Origin: Phycisphaerales bacterium
Lineage (GTDB): Bacteria > Planctomycetota > Phycisphaerae > Phycisphaerales > UBA1924
Assembly: GCA_029260295.1 (NCBI GenBank)
Contig: JAJDDN010000003.1
Span: forward strand, 1-64,000
Direction of reading: 5' to 3'
DNA length: 64,000 nucleotides
A program made the translations under genes and the position numbers. A model generated the notes under the pieces. It saw nothing but the letters and a program-made list of their open reading frames with translations, did no database searches and was not told the origin of the DNA. How positions within the stretch are numbered: the stretch's first letter is position 1; every line of letters starts with the position of its first letter. This document shows, in pieces, positions 10,122 to 19,788 of this stretch.

Positions 10122-10726
10122 AAGCAGGCCCAATCATCGCGATGATCGTCCTTGTGTTTCTGGGTATGTGGCTTGTTCTCCAGCCCGCACTTGCACGCTC
10201 AGCGACCGACCTGACCATCTCCGTCGGCGCCATCGAGATCATGCTCGATCGCACCCAGACCGACAACGGGCAACTCCAATACAAGATTATCGCTCCCGAA
10301 CTCCTCCGGTCTTCAAAGGTCTACAACCCGACGGAACTCGATGCGTTCATCTCACTCCAGGTCGAGAAATGGAACGACCGCCCCGCGTATGAACGCCACC
10401 TGCTGGGCTTCTTCAACATCACCACCTGGGGCACCTTCTGGTGGGTCTTGATTGGGCTTGTGGGTCAAGCCGCGTTCTTTGGACGCATGTTCGTCCAGTG
10501 GATTGTCTCGGAACGATCACAGGTTTCAACGGTGCCCGAGATCTTCTGGTGGTTCAGCTTCATCGGAGGCATCTGCCTCTTCGTCTACTTCGTTTGGCGC
10601 GTTGACATCGTCGGCGTCATGGGACAGTCCACCGGCATCGTCATCTACGCCCGAAACCTCCGTCTGCTCCACAAAGAAAAAAACAAACAACCAGCCCCTC
10701 AAGGCACCCAACCAACAACCTCCTGA
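10118..10726 (+). CDS. Lipid-A-disaccharide synthase N-terminal (LAB_N) domain membrane protein
   Basis: WWVLIGLVGQAAFFGRMFVQWIVSERSQVSTVPEIFWWFSFIGGICLFVYFVWRVDIVGVMGQSTGIVIYARNL; ATGA overlap with the upstream GT2. Confidence 0.88.
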   Translation: MKAGPIIAMIVLVFLGMWLVLQPALARSATDLTISVGAIEIMLDRTQTDNGQLQYKIIAPELLRSSKVYNPTELDAFISLQVEKWNDRPAYERHLLGFFNITTWGTFWWVLIGLVGQAAFFGRMFVQWIVSERSQVSTVPEIFWWFSFIGGICLFVYFVWRVDIVGVMGQSTGIVIYARNLRLLHKEKNKQPAPQGTQPTTS

Positions 10727-10740
10727 GACAGGATTCACCC

Positions 10741-11343
10741 ATGCATATCTGGATTGACAACACTCAACTCACCGACGCACCGGACCTAAACGCGGCCCTC
10801 GAACAAGCCCGCGTCCACGCCGAAACCGGGGGACGCCTGATCGTCGACATCCTCGTCGATGGCCAGCCCGCACCCGATGAGATCTTTGACGACGAGCCGG
10901 AGGGTCTTGGCGATATCAACGAACTCCGCTTCACCACCGCTGACACCAACGAGCTGATCATCGAGACCGCCCAGACGGCGATCGAGTCGATCGAACTCCT
11001 CAAGGCCGATCTTGAAGCGGGCGCTGGGCAGATCAGAGCCGGCGATCTTCAGGACTCCATGGAGACCATGCGATCAATCTTGGAAGGCTGGCAGGCAATG
11101 CGGGACATCGTTGACCAGATTACCCAGATTGCCACCATCGACATCCAGACACTCAAGGTCGGAGACCAAACCGGGTCCGAGATCATTGATTCGTTGTCAA
11201 AATCGCTCTCAGAAGTACGAGAAACGCTCCAAAACGAAGATTGGTCTTCGCTTGGGGATGTAATCGAGTATGATTTGAACGAGCTGGCCGTGAAATGGTC
11301 CGCGATGTTGTCGGCCTTGATTGAGGCCGTGAATCCATCCTGA
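10741..11343 (+). CDS. Hypothetical protein
   Basis: 200 aa ORF immediately downstream of the LAB_N gene; no recognised family. Confidence 0.7.
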   Translation: MHIWIDNTQLTDAPDLNAALEQARVHAETGGRLIVDILVDGQPAPDEIFDDEPEGLGDINELRFTTADTNELIIETAQTAIESIELLKADLEAGAGQIRAGDLQDSMETMRSILEGWQAMRDIVDQITQIATIDIQTLKVGDQTGSEIIDSLSKSLSEVRETLQNEDWSSLGDVIEYDLNELAVKWSAMLSALIEAVNPS

Positions 11344-11401
11344 TCCGTTCAAATCACTGCAACGGCCGGGGCGAATTGTAGAGAAGGGAACGAGCCCAGC
11401 C

Positions 11402-12136
11402 GTGTCATCCATCCCAAAGACATCCGGGATCGGGGCTCCACCAAGCCCCAACGAGATCGACACGATCATGGGCCATGCGAGTGTGTCCCTCGCAGCAGGC
11501 TCATCCCTCCACGCCGCGATGCTTAGCCGCGACGCCCTTCATCTTGCTCGTTCTCGTGGCGATTTCGAGCGCATGAACCGCATCTGCATGCCCTTGCTTG
11601 AAGCCCAGCGTGCTATCCGCCTCGACGCCCTCGCTGCTGGTCCCGCCAAACTGATCTCAACGGGAGATGATCTCCCGGGACTCCCCGAGACGGGCTGCTA
11701 TCTCTTTGCCCCGATGCTGGTGGGGGCTGACGCCAAGCAGTTCCGAGCCGCGGCCAATGCCGCGGGTGTTTCTGTCTTTGTCCTGACCCGCGAGCCTCAG
11801 ATGAAGAACGGGCTCTGGCCAGTGTGCGGCGTTGGCGAACGCGTCGTCCGTATCCGCATCCAGCCACCCACCAATCCTGACCTGATCGACCCACAGTGGT
11901 TCAGCTACGCCAGCGAGCAGCTCGGCGATCAAGCGATCGAAGACGCGCAGAACGCCGCCGAGCCTGAAGATCCGGCCGCGTGGCGTGTTGATGATCTCCT
12001 CGACCGGATCGATGCGTGCCCCGAGCACGAAAAATTCATCAAAGCCCTCGCCGATGCGTGCAGAGAAGCCATGGCGATGCCGATCCCAACGATCGTCCGC
12101 CGCCGGGCGTTGATCAACGATCCGTATTCGTTCTAG
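11402..12136 (+). CDS. Hypothetical protein
   Basis: 244 aa ORF, same codon style, no recognised family. Confidence 0.65.
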   Translation: MSSIPKTSGIGAPPSPNEIDTIMGHASVSLAAGSSLHAAMLSRDALHLARSRGDFERMNRICMPLLEAQRAIRLDALAAGPAKLISTGDDLPGLPETGCYLFAPMLVGADAKQFRAAANAAGVSVFVLTREPQMKNGLWPVCGVGERVVRIRIQPPTNPDLIDPQWFSYASEQLGDQAIEDAQNAAEPEDPAAWRVDDLLDRIDACPEHEKFIKALADACREAMAMPIPTIVRRRALINDPYSF

Positions 12137-12152
12137 TTTAAATACCTGCGGA

Positions 12153-12980
12153 TTACCTTCGTCTGCGTGACGACCCGATCAATCCCGCGCCGACCAATGC
12201 AACCATTGATCCCGGTGCCGGGACATAGTTGACATTGTCGATCGTTGCCATATTCCCGACAGTGCCGGGGTTGGTCCCCATCTCGCCGTCATTCACAGAG
12301 ATCAGATCATACTGACCGAACGCGCTGTTCCAACCCGAGTAAGCCCGTGTTCTTTCGGTCAACACAGCCCCTGATTCAAGGTTGATGATCGACACATCGA
12401 AAACTCCGGACTCGGTATCAACTTCGAGTGCGAGCCTGTACCATGTGTCAAACTCCCATGTATGGGCCCCGAGCCCGAAGTCTCGGGCCGCACTACCTCT
12501 GCCGTCGGCGTTCTGAACGAACAAACGGAACCGCCTGGAGTTGCCCGTCGAGTAGACCACCGCTTGGGGTGACCAGTTAAAATCGGTTTGATCAGTTTCC
12601 TGAAAGAAACCCGCGGCCGAGATCCAGTTCGGGCTGCTCCCGTTTCCGGCACGATCCAATCTCAGATCTGTTTCAAATCTTTGGATATTGGTGTGCTCGA
12701 CGCGTCCCATGATCCCGCCAGAGGTCCCGATGTTGTCGCCGCTGATCTGGACTGCTTGCGTCGCGTTGCCCTGCGCGTTGGTCGTGTTGATCACCGAAAC
12801 CGTCGGACCTGGATTGGTCGGGTTATCAATAAAGCTCGAAGCATCGTGCCAGATCCCACCCGGAGCACCGCCCACGGCGTATCCCTCAAAGTTATCAACC
12901 ACATCGCCCCATGCTGGTGTCCCCAACAGCATGAGCGCACCGATCGCGCATCGTTGCAACATAAACTCTCTCCTATACAT
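12153..12980 (-). CDS. Secreted protein with PEP-CTERM-like C-terminal sorting tail
   Basis: N-terminal signal peptide; C-terminus VPAPGSMVALVGAGLIGSSRRRR (short motif + TM + Arg cluster). Confidence 0.75.
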   Translation of the reverse strand: MYRREFMLQRCAIGALMLLGTPAWGDVVDNFEGYAVGGAPGGIWHDASSFIDNPTNPGPTVSVINTTNAQGNATQAVQISGDNIGTSGGIMGRVEHTNIQRFETDLRLDRAGNGSSPNWISAAGFFQETDQTDFNWSPQAVVYSTGNSRRFRLFVQNADGRGSAARDFGLGAHTWEFDTWYRLALEVDTESGVFDVSIINLESGAVLTERTRAYSGWNSAFGQYDLISVNDGEMGTNPGTVGNMATIDNVNYVPAPGSMVALVGAGLIGSSRRRR

Positions 12981-13119
12981 ATCTGATTGTCCCCGAGACG
13001 AACCGATCGCCCCGTTGTTGACGCAGCATCCACACGATGCTGTCGGCCAGCAGTAGTTATCCGCAACGGATCACAGATGAGTTCCCTGATTTCAAATCAA
13101 TCTATCGCTCTGCAAAGAA

Positions 13120-14175
13120 CTATGAGCCCGCATCGCGAGGGAGCGTCTCTACGATGTTCCGGACAATCCCGTCCGCATCGACCTGTTCTGCTGTCGCTTC
13201 GAAGTTCAGCATGATCCGGTGACGCAGCGCGGGGAGTGCCGCGCGTTGGATGTCTTCGATTGAAACCGTCGCCCGACCATCCAAGAGTGCTCGGCATTTG
13301 CCGGCAAGCATCAGCGTCTGGGCCGCGCGTGGTGAAGCACCCAAATGCACGAACCGCGACACCATCGGGGTGGCAAACTGCCCGTCGGACAACTCGCCGC
13401 GTGGGTGCGTCGCCAGCACGCAGCGGATCGCGTAATCCTGCACATGGGGCGCAACGGGAACACGGCGGACAAGCTGCTGGTGCTCGATCAAGCGATCGGC
13501 GTCGAGTACTTTGTTGATTTCTGGCTTGGCCGAGCCCGTCGTCAGCGCGACGATCTCGCCCATCTCTTCGCGTGACGCATACCCGACACGGAGTTTGAAG
13601 AAGAACCGGTCGAGCTGTGCTTCGGGGAGCGGGTAGGTGCCCTCTTGCTCAACGGGGTTCTGGGTCGCGAGGACAAAGAACGGGTTGGGGAGTTGATGGG
13701 TCATGCCCTCGTTGCCACCGATCGTGACGGTGCGTTCTTGCATCGCTTCGAGGAGTGCGGACTGGGTCTTAGGCGTCGCGCGGTTGATCTCGTCAGCCAA
13801 GACAATGTTGGCAAAGATCGGACCGGGCTGGAAACGGAAGGTCCGCTTTCGATGCCCCTTCTCATCCTCGACCTCATCAACGATCGTCGTCCCTGTGATG
13901 TCGGCGGGCATCAGGTCGGGCGTGAACTGAACGCGCCCGAAGCTCAGATCCACGGCCTGGGAAATCGTCCGTACAAGCAGGGTCTTGCCGATCCCGGGTA
14001 CGCCCTCGAGCAGCGCGTGTCCACCGGCAAAGAGACAGGTCAGAAGATCCTCAACGGCTTCGCGTTGCCCGACGACCGCTTTGGCGATCTCCGTTTGGAC
14101 GGCTAAAAAGTCCGCCCGGAACTGGTCCGCTGCTTGCTGGGTCTCTTGGGTATTCATCTGGGATTGATCGCTCAT
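13120..14175 (-). CDS. MoxR family AAA+ ATPase
   Basis: VVGQREAVEDLLTCLFAGGHALLEGVPGIGKTLLVRTISQA...FQPGPIFANIVLADEINRATPKTQSALLEAMQE...ATQNPVEQEGTYPLPEAQLDRF. Confidence 0.95.
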   Translation of the reverse strand: MSDQSQMNTQETQQAADQFRADFLAVQTEIAKAVVGQREAVEDLLTCLFAGGHALLEGVPGIGKTLLVRTISQAVDLSFGRVQFTPDLMPADITGTTIVDEVEDEKGHRKRTFRFQPGPIFANIVLADEINRATPKTQSALLEAMQERTVTIGGNEGMTHQLPNPFFVLATQNPVEQEGTYPLPEAQLDRFFFKLRVGYASREEMGEIVALTTGSAKPEINKVLDADRLIEHQQLVRRVPVAPHVQDYAIRCVLATHPRGELSDGQFATPMVSRFVHLGASPRAAQTLMLAGKCRALLDGRATVSIEDIQRAALPALRHRIMLNFEATAEQVDADGIVRNIVETLPRDAGS

Positions 14176-14211
14176 TGTCCGATGGTAGTGGATGTATGAG
14201 CTCAGGGCATG

Positions 14212-14243
14212 AAAAAACCGATCCAGACTGGTCTGGATCGGTC
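14212..14243 (-). terminator. Rho-independent terminator downstream of tRNA-Cys
   Basis: Minus strand: GACCGATCCAGAC-CA-GTCTGGATCGGTTTTTTC, near-perfect stem followed by a T run. Confidence 0.85.
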
Positions 14244-14250
14244 ATTCAAG

Positions 14251-14335
14251 AGGCCGCAGTGGGATTCGAACCCACGATTGGCTTTCGCACAACGGATTTG
14301 CAATCCGTCCCCTTAGTCCACTCGGGCACACGGCC
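14251..14335 (-). tRNA. tRNA-Cys (anticodon GCA) with long class II variable arm
   Basis: Minus strand GGCCGTGTGCCCGAGTGGACTAAGGGGACGGATTGCAAATCCGTTGTGCGAAAGCCAATCGTGGGTTCGAATCCCACTGCGGCCT; 7-bp acceptor (two G:U), 3-bp D stem, anticodon loop TTGCAAA, 16-nt variable region, T stem GTGGG/CCCAC, U73, no encoded CCA. Confidence 0.9.
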
Positions 14336-14502
14336 TTACCTCATTGCCCCCTCATTACCTCATCACTGAGAAACAGGGGAAGATGACGATAGAACACTCC
14401 CCCTCCAAAGGTCAACAACTCGGGCCCCAAAGCACGATAGGATATACAGAACCTATCACATATCCCCCCCAACACCCCCCAACACCACCCAGCAGGACTT
14501 CA

Positions 14503-15549
14503 ATGCAGACCACCTCCCAAGCCACCCTCTTGATCCTGCTCGCCGGCTCTACCATTCAATCGGCTGCCCGCGCCCAAGACGCCTCCCAATCCGATGAACC
14601 CAAGCACCAGCAGATCATCATCATCGACCAATCTCAAGACCATCTCCCGACCATGGGGACCAACCAGACACCCATCGAACCCACCGCTACAGAAACCTCC
14701 ACCCCGCATCAGACCGGGCTCACAGAAGGCCAGGACTGGATGCAGGTGGTCAATAACACCATCGGATCGGTCACCAAACCCTCAGCTCTGGCGGAAGGAT
14801 CCTTTGTTCTGGCAAGATCCGGGAGACTGGTTCCCGCGCCAAACGATCGGGTTATCTTTGTGCCGGCCCCCGACCAACGGCTTCCCGGCGAAGGCCCGGT
14901 CCTGCTGCTCCCGTGTGCTACGCTCGAGAACCTTGAGAATGTATGGGCCAATCAACCCGTAACAGTTTCTGGTGAGATCCTGACCTATCACGGGCGGAAC
15001 CAGCTGCTCATCTCCGATTTTTCACTCGGGTTTGCATTTCAAGAGTTCACAAGCCCTGTCAAACTCAACTCCCAACCTGAAATAGATCCCGATACAGTCC
15101 CAGAACTCGACGAAGATCCCGATGTCATGGATCTACTCAATGAGCTGAACAAAGAAAATAAGACCGACCCGGCATCACAGTTCGAGAGCCAAAGGACCAT
15201 ACAAAGCAATGCTCGCGAATCCGACAGACTCCAGACCGCGCCGCCTGAGCTTGGACCAGGTCTGAGAGAAGGCAAACTCTTGGTGCGTCGACCGGCGCGG
15301 CTCGACCGTGCCGCCGATGGGTCATGGATGGCGATATTTGACAATGATGACCAGAGTTCTCCAGGCGGAATCGATTTAACAATTCTCCCCTGCTCGCTAT
15401 TGATGACTATGGAGAGACAGGCGATCCAGTTTGGAGATACCGCCCGATTTATCGTTTCGGGTCGGATCTATATTCACAACGGGCGCGGCTACCTGCTTCC
15501 GACATTCTATCAACGCCTGCGAACCTCAGACATCAAGCCCTGGCAGTGA
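14503..15549 (+). CDS. Hypothetical secreted protein
   Basis: Signal peptide MQTTSQATLLILLAGSTIQSAARA from the ATG at 14503; no recognised family. Confidence 0.7.
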   Translation: MQTTSQATLLILLAGSTIQSAARAQDASQSDEPKHQQIIIIDQSQDHLPTMGTNQTPIEPTATETSTPHQTGLTEGQDWMQVVNNTIGSVTKPSALAEGSFVLARSGRLVPAPNDRVIFVPAPDQRLPGEGPVLLLPCATLENLENVWANQPVTVSGEILTYHGRNQLLISDFSLGFAFQEFTSPVKLNSQPEIDPDTVPELDEDPDVMDLLNELNKENKTDPASQFESQRTIQSNARESDRLQTAPPELGPGLREGKLLVRRPARLDRAADGSWMAIFDNDDQSSPGGIDLTILPCSLLMTMERQAIQFGDTARFIVSGRIYIHNGRGYLLPTFYQRLRTSDIKPWQ

Positions 15550-15621
15550 TTCTTCAACAGAACCCGGCACCCAAAGTGAAGATCACGCAATGACAGCGGT
15601 TCTTTGATTTTTTCGAACGGT

Positions 15622-17007
15622 TTATACTGGTGCGTCGTGGCGGGCCATCGGGTGTGATGGTGCGGGCTGCACATGCGTGCCCTCGACAGGCGAGAAGCGC
15701 GAGCCGTACATCGGGATCTTGTGATTCACCACTGCACGCCCGAACATCGACGCGAGCACCTTGCGGCCAACCATGATCACCACGAGCATGAACACATTGG
15801 CACCAAGCATCGGCAGCAACCCGGTCCAGCCCATGTGCACCATGATCGAAGTCACAACGATCATCAGCATGCCTGCAGGGATCATCGCACCCCACCCGAG
15901 CATCATGACCTGGTCGTATCGAACACGAGGGATCGTCCAGCGGAGGGCGATTGCGAAGCACACCATCAGCATGGTTTTGCCAATGAAGACACCGAACTTG
16001 AGCCCCACCGCCATGATGCCGGTGGCATCAGCACTCAGTGCACCGACGAGTGGCAGGTCGTATCCACCAAGGAACAGGAGCACAAAGAACGCGCTGCCGG
16101 TCACCATGTGGAGGTATTCGGTCAATGGGAACAGCAGGTATCGCATCGAGGAGTACTCGGTGTGGTATCCACCAACCAGTTCCTGCTCGGCCTCTGCGTT
16201 ATCAAACGGGGCACGCCCGGCTTCAGCGAGTACACAGATGTAGAAGAGGATCGCGGGCAATGGGAGTGACAGGATCAACCAGCCAGACTCACGCTGGTGC
16301 ATGACGATCTCGTTGGGCATGAATGAACCGGCGATCAACAGGCAGCACAGGAGCGCGAGGCCCATTGGGATTTCGTAGGAAATCATCTGGGCTGTGGCGC
16401 GTAGGCCGCCGAGCATGGAGTATTTGTTGTTTGAGGCCCAGCCGCCGAGGGTCACGCCGTAGGCGCCGACCGATGCGACTGCGAGCAGATAGATGATCCC
16501 GATTGAGACTTCAGCACCCGCAAATGAAACCACCTGAGGCTGCAGGTCAGCAAAGACAAAGGTAAAGAGTCCGCCTCCCAGGAGCACAGGCAGGCCCATC
16601 AGGAACTGGAAGAACGCCATGTCCTGAGCGGCCGGGATCTCGAGGTATCCGCCCCAAGGCAGAATTACAAAGGTGATCAATGCAGGGACCACCGCGATCA
16701 TGGGAGCTAGGGTAAAGAGCACTTTGTCAACATTCGGGGGCGTGTAGTCTTCTTTGGTGACCGCTTTGATGCCGTCGGCGAGCACCTGACCGAGCCCCAG
16801 CATCCCCTTAAGCGGCGCTAGGAACGCGAGTCCAAAGTCAAACCCGGCGCGGTTGGGACCGATGCGGTCTTGGATGTATGCTGAGAGTTTCCGCTCGATC
16901 CAGATCGAGATCGCAGCACACCCAAGCACGGCGTGTACGCCGACAATAAGTGCAATGCCGGAAACAATAAACTGCCAGTCGATAAGTTCATGGAGGAAGT
17001 CGGTCAT
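15622..17007 (-). CDS. nuoH: NADH-quinone oxidoreductase subunit H
   Basis: IWIERKLSAYIQDRIGPNRAGFDFGLAFLAPLKGMLGLGQVLADGIKAVTKEDYTPPNVDK...AEAGRAPFDNAEAEQELVGGYHTEYSSMRY. Confidence 0.96.
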   Translation of the reverse strand: MTDFLHELIDWQFIVSGIALIVGVHAVLGCAAISIWIERKLSAYIQDRIGPNRAGFDFGLAFLAPLKGMLGLGQVLADGIKAVTKEDYTPPNVDKVLFTLAPMIAVVPALITFVILPWGGYLEIPAAQDMAFFQFLMGLPVLLGGGLFTFVFADLQPQVVSFAGAEVSIGIIYLLAVASVGAYGVTLGGWASNNKYSMLGGLRATAQMISYEIPMGLALLCCLLIAGSFMPNEIVMHQRESGWLILSLPLPAILFYICVLAEAGRAPFDNAEAEQELVGGYHTEYSSMRYLLFPLTEYLHMVTGSAFFVLLFLGGYDLPLVGALSADATGIMAVGLKFGVFIGKTMLMVCFAIALRWTIPRVRYDQVMMLGWGAMIPAGMLMIVVTSIMVHMGWTGLLPMLGANVFMLVVIMVGRKVLASMFGRAVVNHKIPMYGSRFSPVEGTHVQPAPSHPMARHDAPV

Positions 17008-17115
17008 GGTGCCTCTACTGTAGCATCCCGGCCCCCTCTGGGTCACACGAATGGATGATTCAACACAGTCTCTCAGCACCATTCATCGGATCATCGCCGA
17101 TCGAATCTTGCGAAT

Positions 17116-18780
17116 TCAGTCGATCCCGGAGGCCTTGACGATTTCGCCGAGAATCTCCCGGTGATTCGCACACCGTGGGCACTTGTGCTGCCCCCCAAGC
17201 TTGCCCTTTTCTTCGAGCCAGCGATGAAAGGTCCCGCCGGGAAGAACAGTGATCGTTGGCTCGGTCATCCCCAATGAATCCGACCGCTTGGTGTTGTAAT
17301 CCACATTGGCGGCCTTGATGTTCTCATCAAATGCCCTACCAAAGACCCTGAGCTGCTCGGGATCGGGCTGGCAATCAAACTCCACCGCCACTTCGAGCCC
17401 CGCACGATTCGATTGGCTCGGGTACACCGGCGCGGCGGTAAACTCGCCGATGGTCAGTCCTGATGCTTGTGATCCGGCGCTCACGCCGTCTTCGATGTGC
17501 TCGCCGATCAGGTTCTCGCCAAATGCATTGATGAAATGACGATGCCGACCGACGATCCGCAATCTTGCAGGCCCGTCGCCGCCACGACCATCGGGGCTGT
17601 TTGGGATCGAATCAAACTCAACCACATCCCCGATGATGTACCGCCACAGACCGGCGTTGGTACTCATCACCACGACATACTGCTTGCCTTTCTCGACTTC
17701 CCAGCATGAGAGCACCTCGGGGTTCTCGTCATCAATCTGATCGCGGGGCACGAACTCATAAAAAGTCCCATTATCGACCAGCAGTCGCATACCAGGCTCA
17801 TCCGCGTTGTCCTGCATCGCGATGAACCCCTCCGACGCGGGATATAGCTCCTGGCGGCACGGGAAATCGATTTTGGGATCTCCAGAGAACGCGATCGCCA
17901 TCCGCTCAATAAACGGCGTGTAGTTCACACCGCCATGGACAAAGACTTCAAGGTTCGGCCAGACATCGCGGGCGCACTTGGCCTTGATCCCGCGTTGATT
18001 GGCGAGCTCGATCACGCGATCAATCAGCACCAGCGCCCAGCTGGGCATCCCCGAGATAAACCGGATGTCCTGATCGATCGCCATCTGAGCCATCGCTTCG
18101 ATCTTGTCGGGCCAGTGGCTCATCAATGCAACCTCAGGACCCGGCGAATAGATCGTTGACAACGGCCATTTAATCAATGGCGTAACTAGCCCCGACAGAT
18201 CGCCCGTCGCGATGCCGACCTCGTTGTACTCCAGATCCGTCGAGCCCCCTAAAAACAAGCACCGGCCACCCATCATCCGCTCAGGGTGCACGCCTCTATT
18301 GATCAAATGGGCGAAGATATCGAGCGACGCAAGATAGTTGGAGCGGAACATCTCGGGACTCACCGGGATGTACTTATCACCCGCCGTAGTTCCTGAAGTC
18401 TGGGCAAAGTGTCCAACCCGACCGGGCCAGAGCACATCGGGCTCGCCGCGTTCCCGCATCGCCTCGATGTGGTCTTTGAAGACATACCAATCGTTGATCG
18501 GCATGGACTTGCGGAACGCGTTGATCATCTCTTCGTCGTCTTCAATTGCAGCGATCGCTCCGAAGCCGTGCTGCTTGCCGAACACTGTCTGGGCACTGAC
18601 GCGGAGATTCTTCCGGAGTTGTGCGGCTTGAATCGCAGCGGTCGACTCTTTCCAGTACTCAAGATCGTTGAGCAATCGCCTTCGACGCTCTACGCGTGCA
18701 CGCAATCCCAGCCCGACCAGACTCGTGAGCGAATACCCGGCATTTGGTGTTGGTGCTCGTTGGATATCGCCACCGCTCAC
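17116..18780 (-). CDS. GH3 auxin-responsive promoter family protein (acyl-adenylate-forming amidosynthetase-like)
   Basis: GRVGHFAQTSGTTAGDKYIPVSPEMF, GGRCLFLGGSTDLEY, YPASEGFIAMQ, LWRYIIGDVVEF; GH3-like length and motif order. Confidence 0.85.
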   Translation of the reverse strand: MSGGDIQRAPTPNAGYSLTSLVGLGLRARVERRRRLLNDLEYWKESTAAIQAAQLRKNLRVSAQTVFGKQHGFGAIAAIEDDEEMINAFRKSMPINDWYVFKDHIEAMRERGEPDVLWPGRVGHFAQTSGTTAGDKYIPVSPEMFRSNYLASLDIFAHLINRGVHPERMMGGRCLFLGGSTDLEYNEVGIATGDLSGLVTPLIKWPLSTIYSPGPEVALMSHWPDKIEAMAQMAIDQDIRFISGMPSWALVLIDRVIELANQRGIKAKCARDVWPNLEVFVHGGVNYTPFIERMAIAFSGDPKIDFPCRQELYPASEGFIAMQDNADEPGMRLLVDNGTFYEFVPRDQIDDENPEVLSCWEVEKGKQYVVVMSTNAGLWRYIIGDVVEFDSIPNSPDGRGGDGPARLRIVGRHRHFINAFGENLIGEHIEDGVSAGSQASGLTIGEFTAAPVYPSQSNRAGLEVAVEFDCQPDPEQLRVFGRAFDENIKAANVDYNTKRSDSLGMTEPTITVLPGGTFHRWLEEKGKLGGQHKCPRCANHREILGEIVKASGID

Positions 18781-19697
18781 GCTTGGCCACCGACCGGTGC
18801 AAAGCCGTGCTTGTCAAAGAACGCGTGCATCGCTTGAGCGAACGGCCCCGGCGCTTCGATCATCGGGGCATGCCCACACAAGTCGATCCAGAACAACTCC
18901 GCGTTGGGCATCAGCTCCGTGAAGCCCTGCCCAGCGCTCGGTGGGGTCACCACATCTTCCTTGCCCCAGATTAGCAGCGTTGGGTGATCGATCTCGCCAA
19001 GATCGTCTGCCATGTTGTCCCGGCGGGCACTCTTGGAGAGCTTGACCATCGCCCGCGCCCCGCCCCGCTCATTGAGCAATGCAAAGGCTCGATCAACATC
19101 GCCCGGATCCATAAACGATTTGTCGTAGAACAACTCGCCGATTTTTTCGACCAACCATTCGCGAGTCGGGCGCACGGGAGCTCCCTTGACCACTGTGCGT
19201 TCGATCAAGCCGCTCGATCCTGCCAGGACCAGAGAGCTGACCAGTTCTGGGCGTTCGTGGGCAACCCGCAGGGCGACATGTCCGCCGAAGGAGTTGCCGA
19301 CCAATACCGCGGGTTCATCAAAGTATTTATCGAGGAACTGCATCGTCATCGCTGAGACCGCTTGGATCGAGCAATCCGACTTGCGGAGCGAGAGCAGCGG
19401 CATCTCGAGAGTCACACACCGCGCCCGTTTGGACAACGATTTGACCACCAGTTCCCAGTGCTCGTTGAGCCCGACCAATCCGTGGAGGAAGACGATCGGC
19501 ATACCGGAGCCGCACTCGACGACATCGGCCACGATATTGCGGCCACTCATCCCGATCAGCGAGACCTCGGATTTGGTCAGAGCCGAGTTGTGGCTCGGAT
19601 CAGAAGAGTTGGCGTGTGCGGTACTCAAAATAACAATCTCCAATACGAAACAATGGGCATCATTGCCCATCCCCTCGTATTCCAACGATGCTCCCAC
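18777..19697 (-). CDS. Alpha/beta hydrolase
   Basis: PIVFLHGLVGLNEHW...AVLVGNSFGGHVALRVAHERPELVSSLVLAGS...LLIWGKEDVVTPP...GHAPMIEAP; start codon uncertain. Confidence 0.9.
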   Translation of the reverse strand: MGASLEYEGMGNDAHCFVLEIVILSTAHANSSDPSHNSALTKSEVSLIGMSGRNIVADVVECGSGMPIVFLHGLVGLNEHWELVVKSLSKRARCVTLEMPLLSLRKSDCSIQAVSAMTMQFLDKYFDEPAVLVGNSFGGHVALRVAHERPELVSSLVLAGSSGLIERTVVKGAPVRPTREWLVEKIGELFYDKSFMDPGDVDRAFALLNERGGARAMVKLSKSARRDNMADDLGEIDHPTLLIWGKEDVVTPPSAGQGFTELMPNAELFWIDLCGHAPMIEAPGPFAQAMHAFFDKHGFAPVGGQA

Positions 19698-19788
19698 TTG
19701 TTAGGAAACACTTGCTTAGAGTTTAATCCTAGAACCTGCGTCCGACTCAGCCAACCTGAACGATCGATTCACATGCCAGAAATGTACT

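Noticed and set aside
13120-14175. MoxR ATPase considered as part of a novel MoxR-BatA system with 4630-6405
   Set aside because: The genes are 7 kb apart with unrelated genes between; dispersed MoxR/VWA genes are common and nothing here supports a new system.
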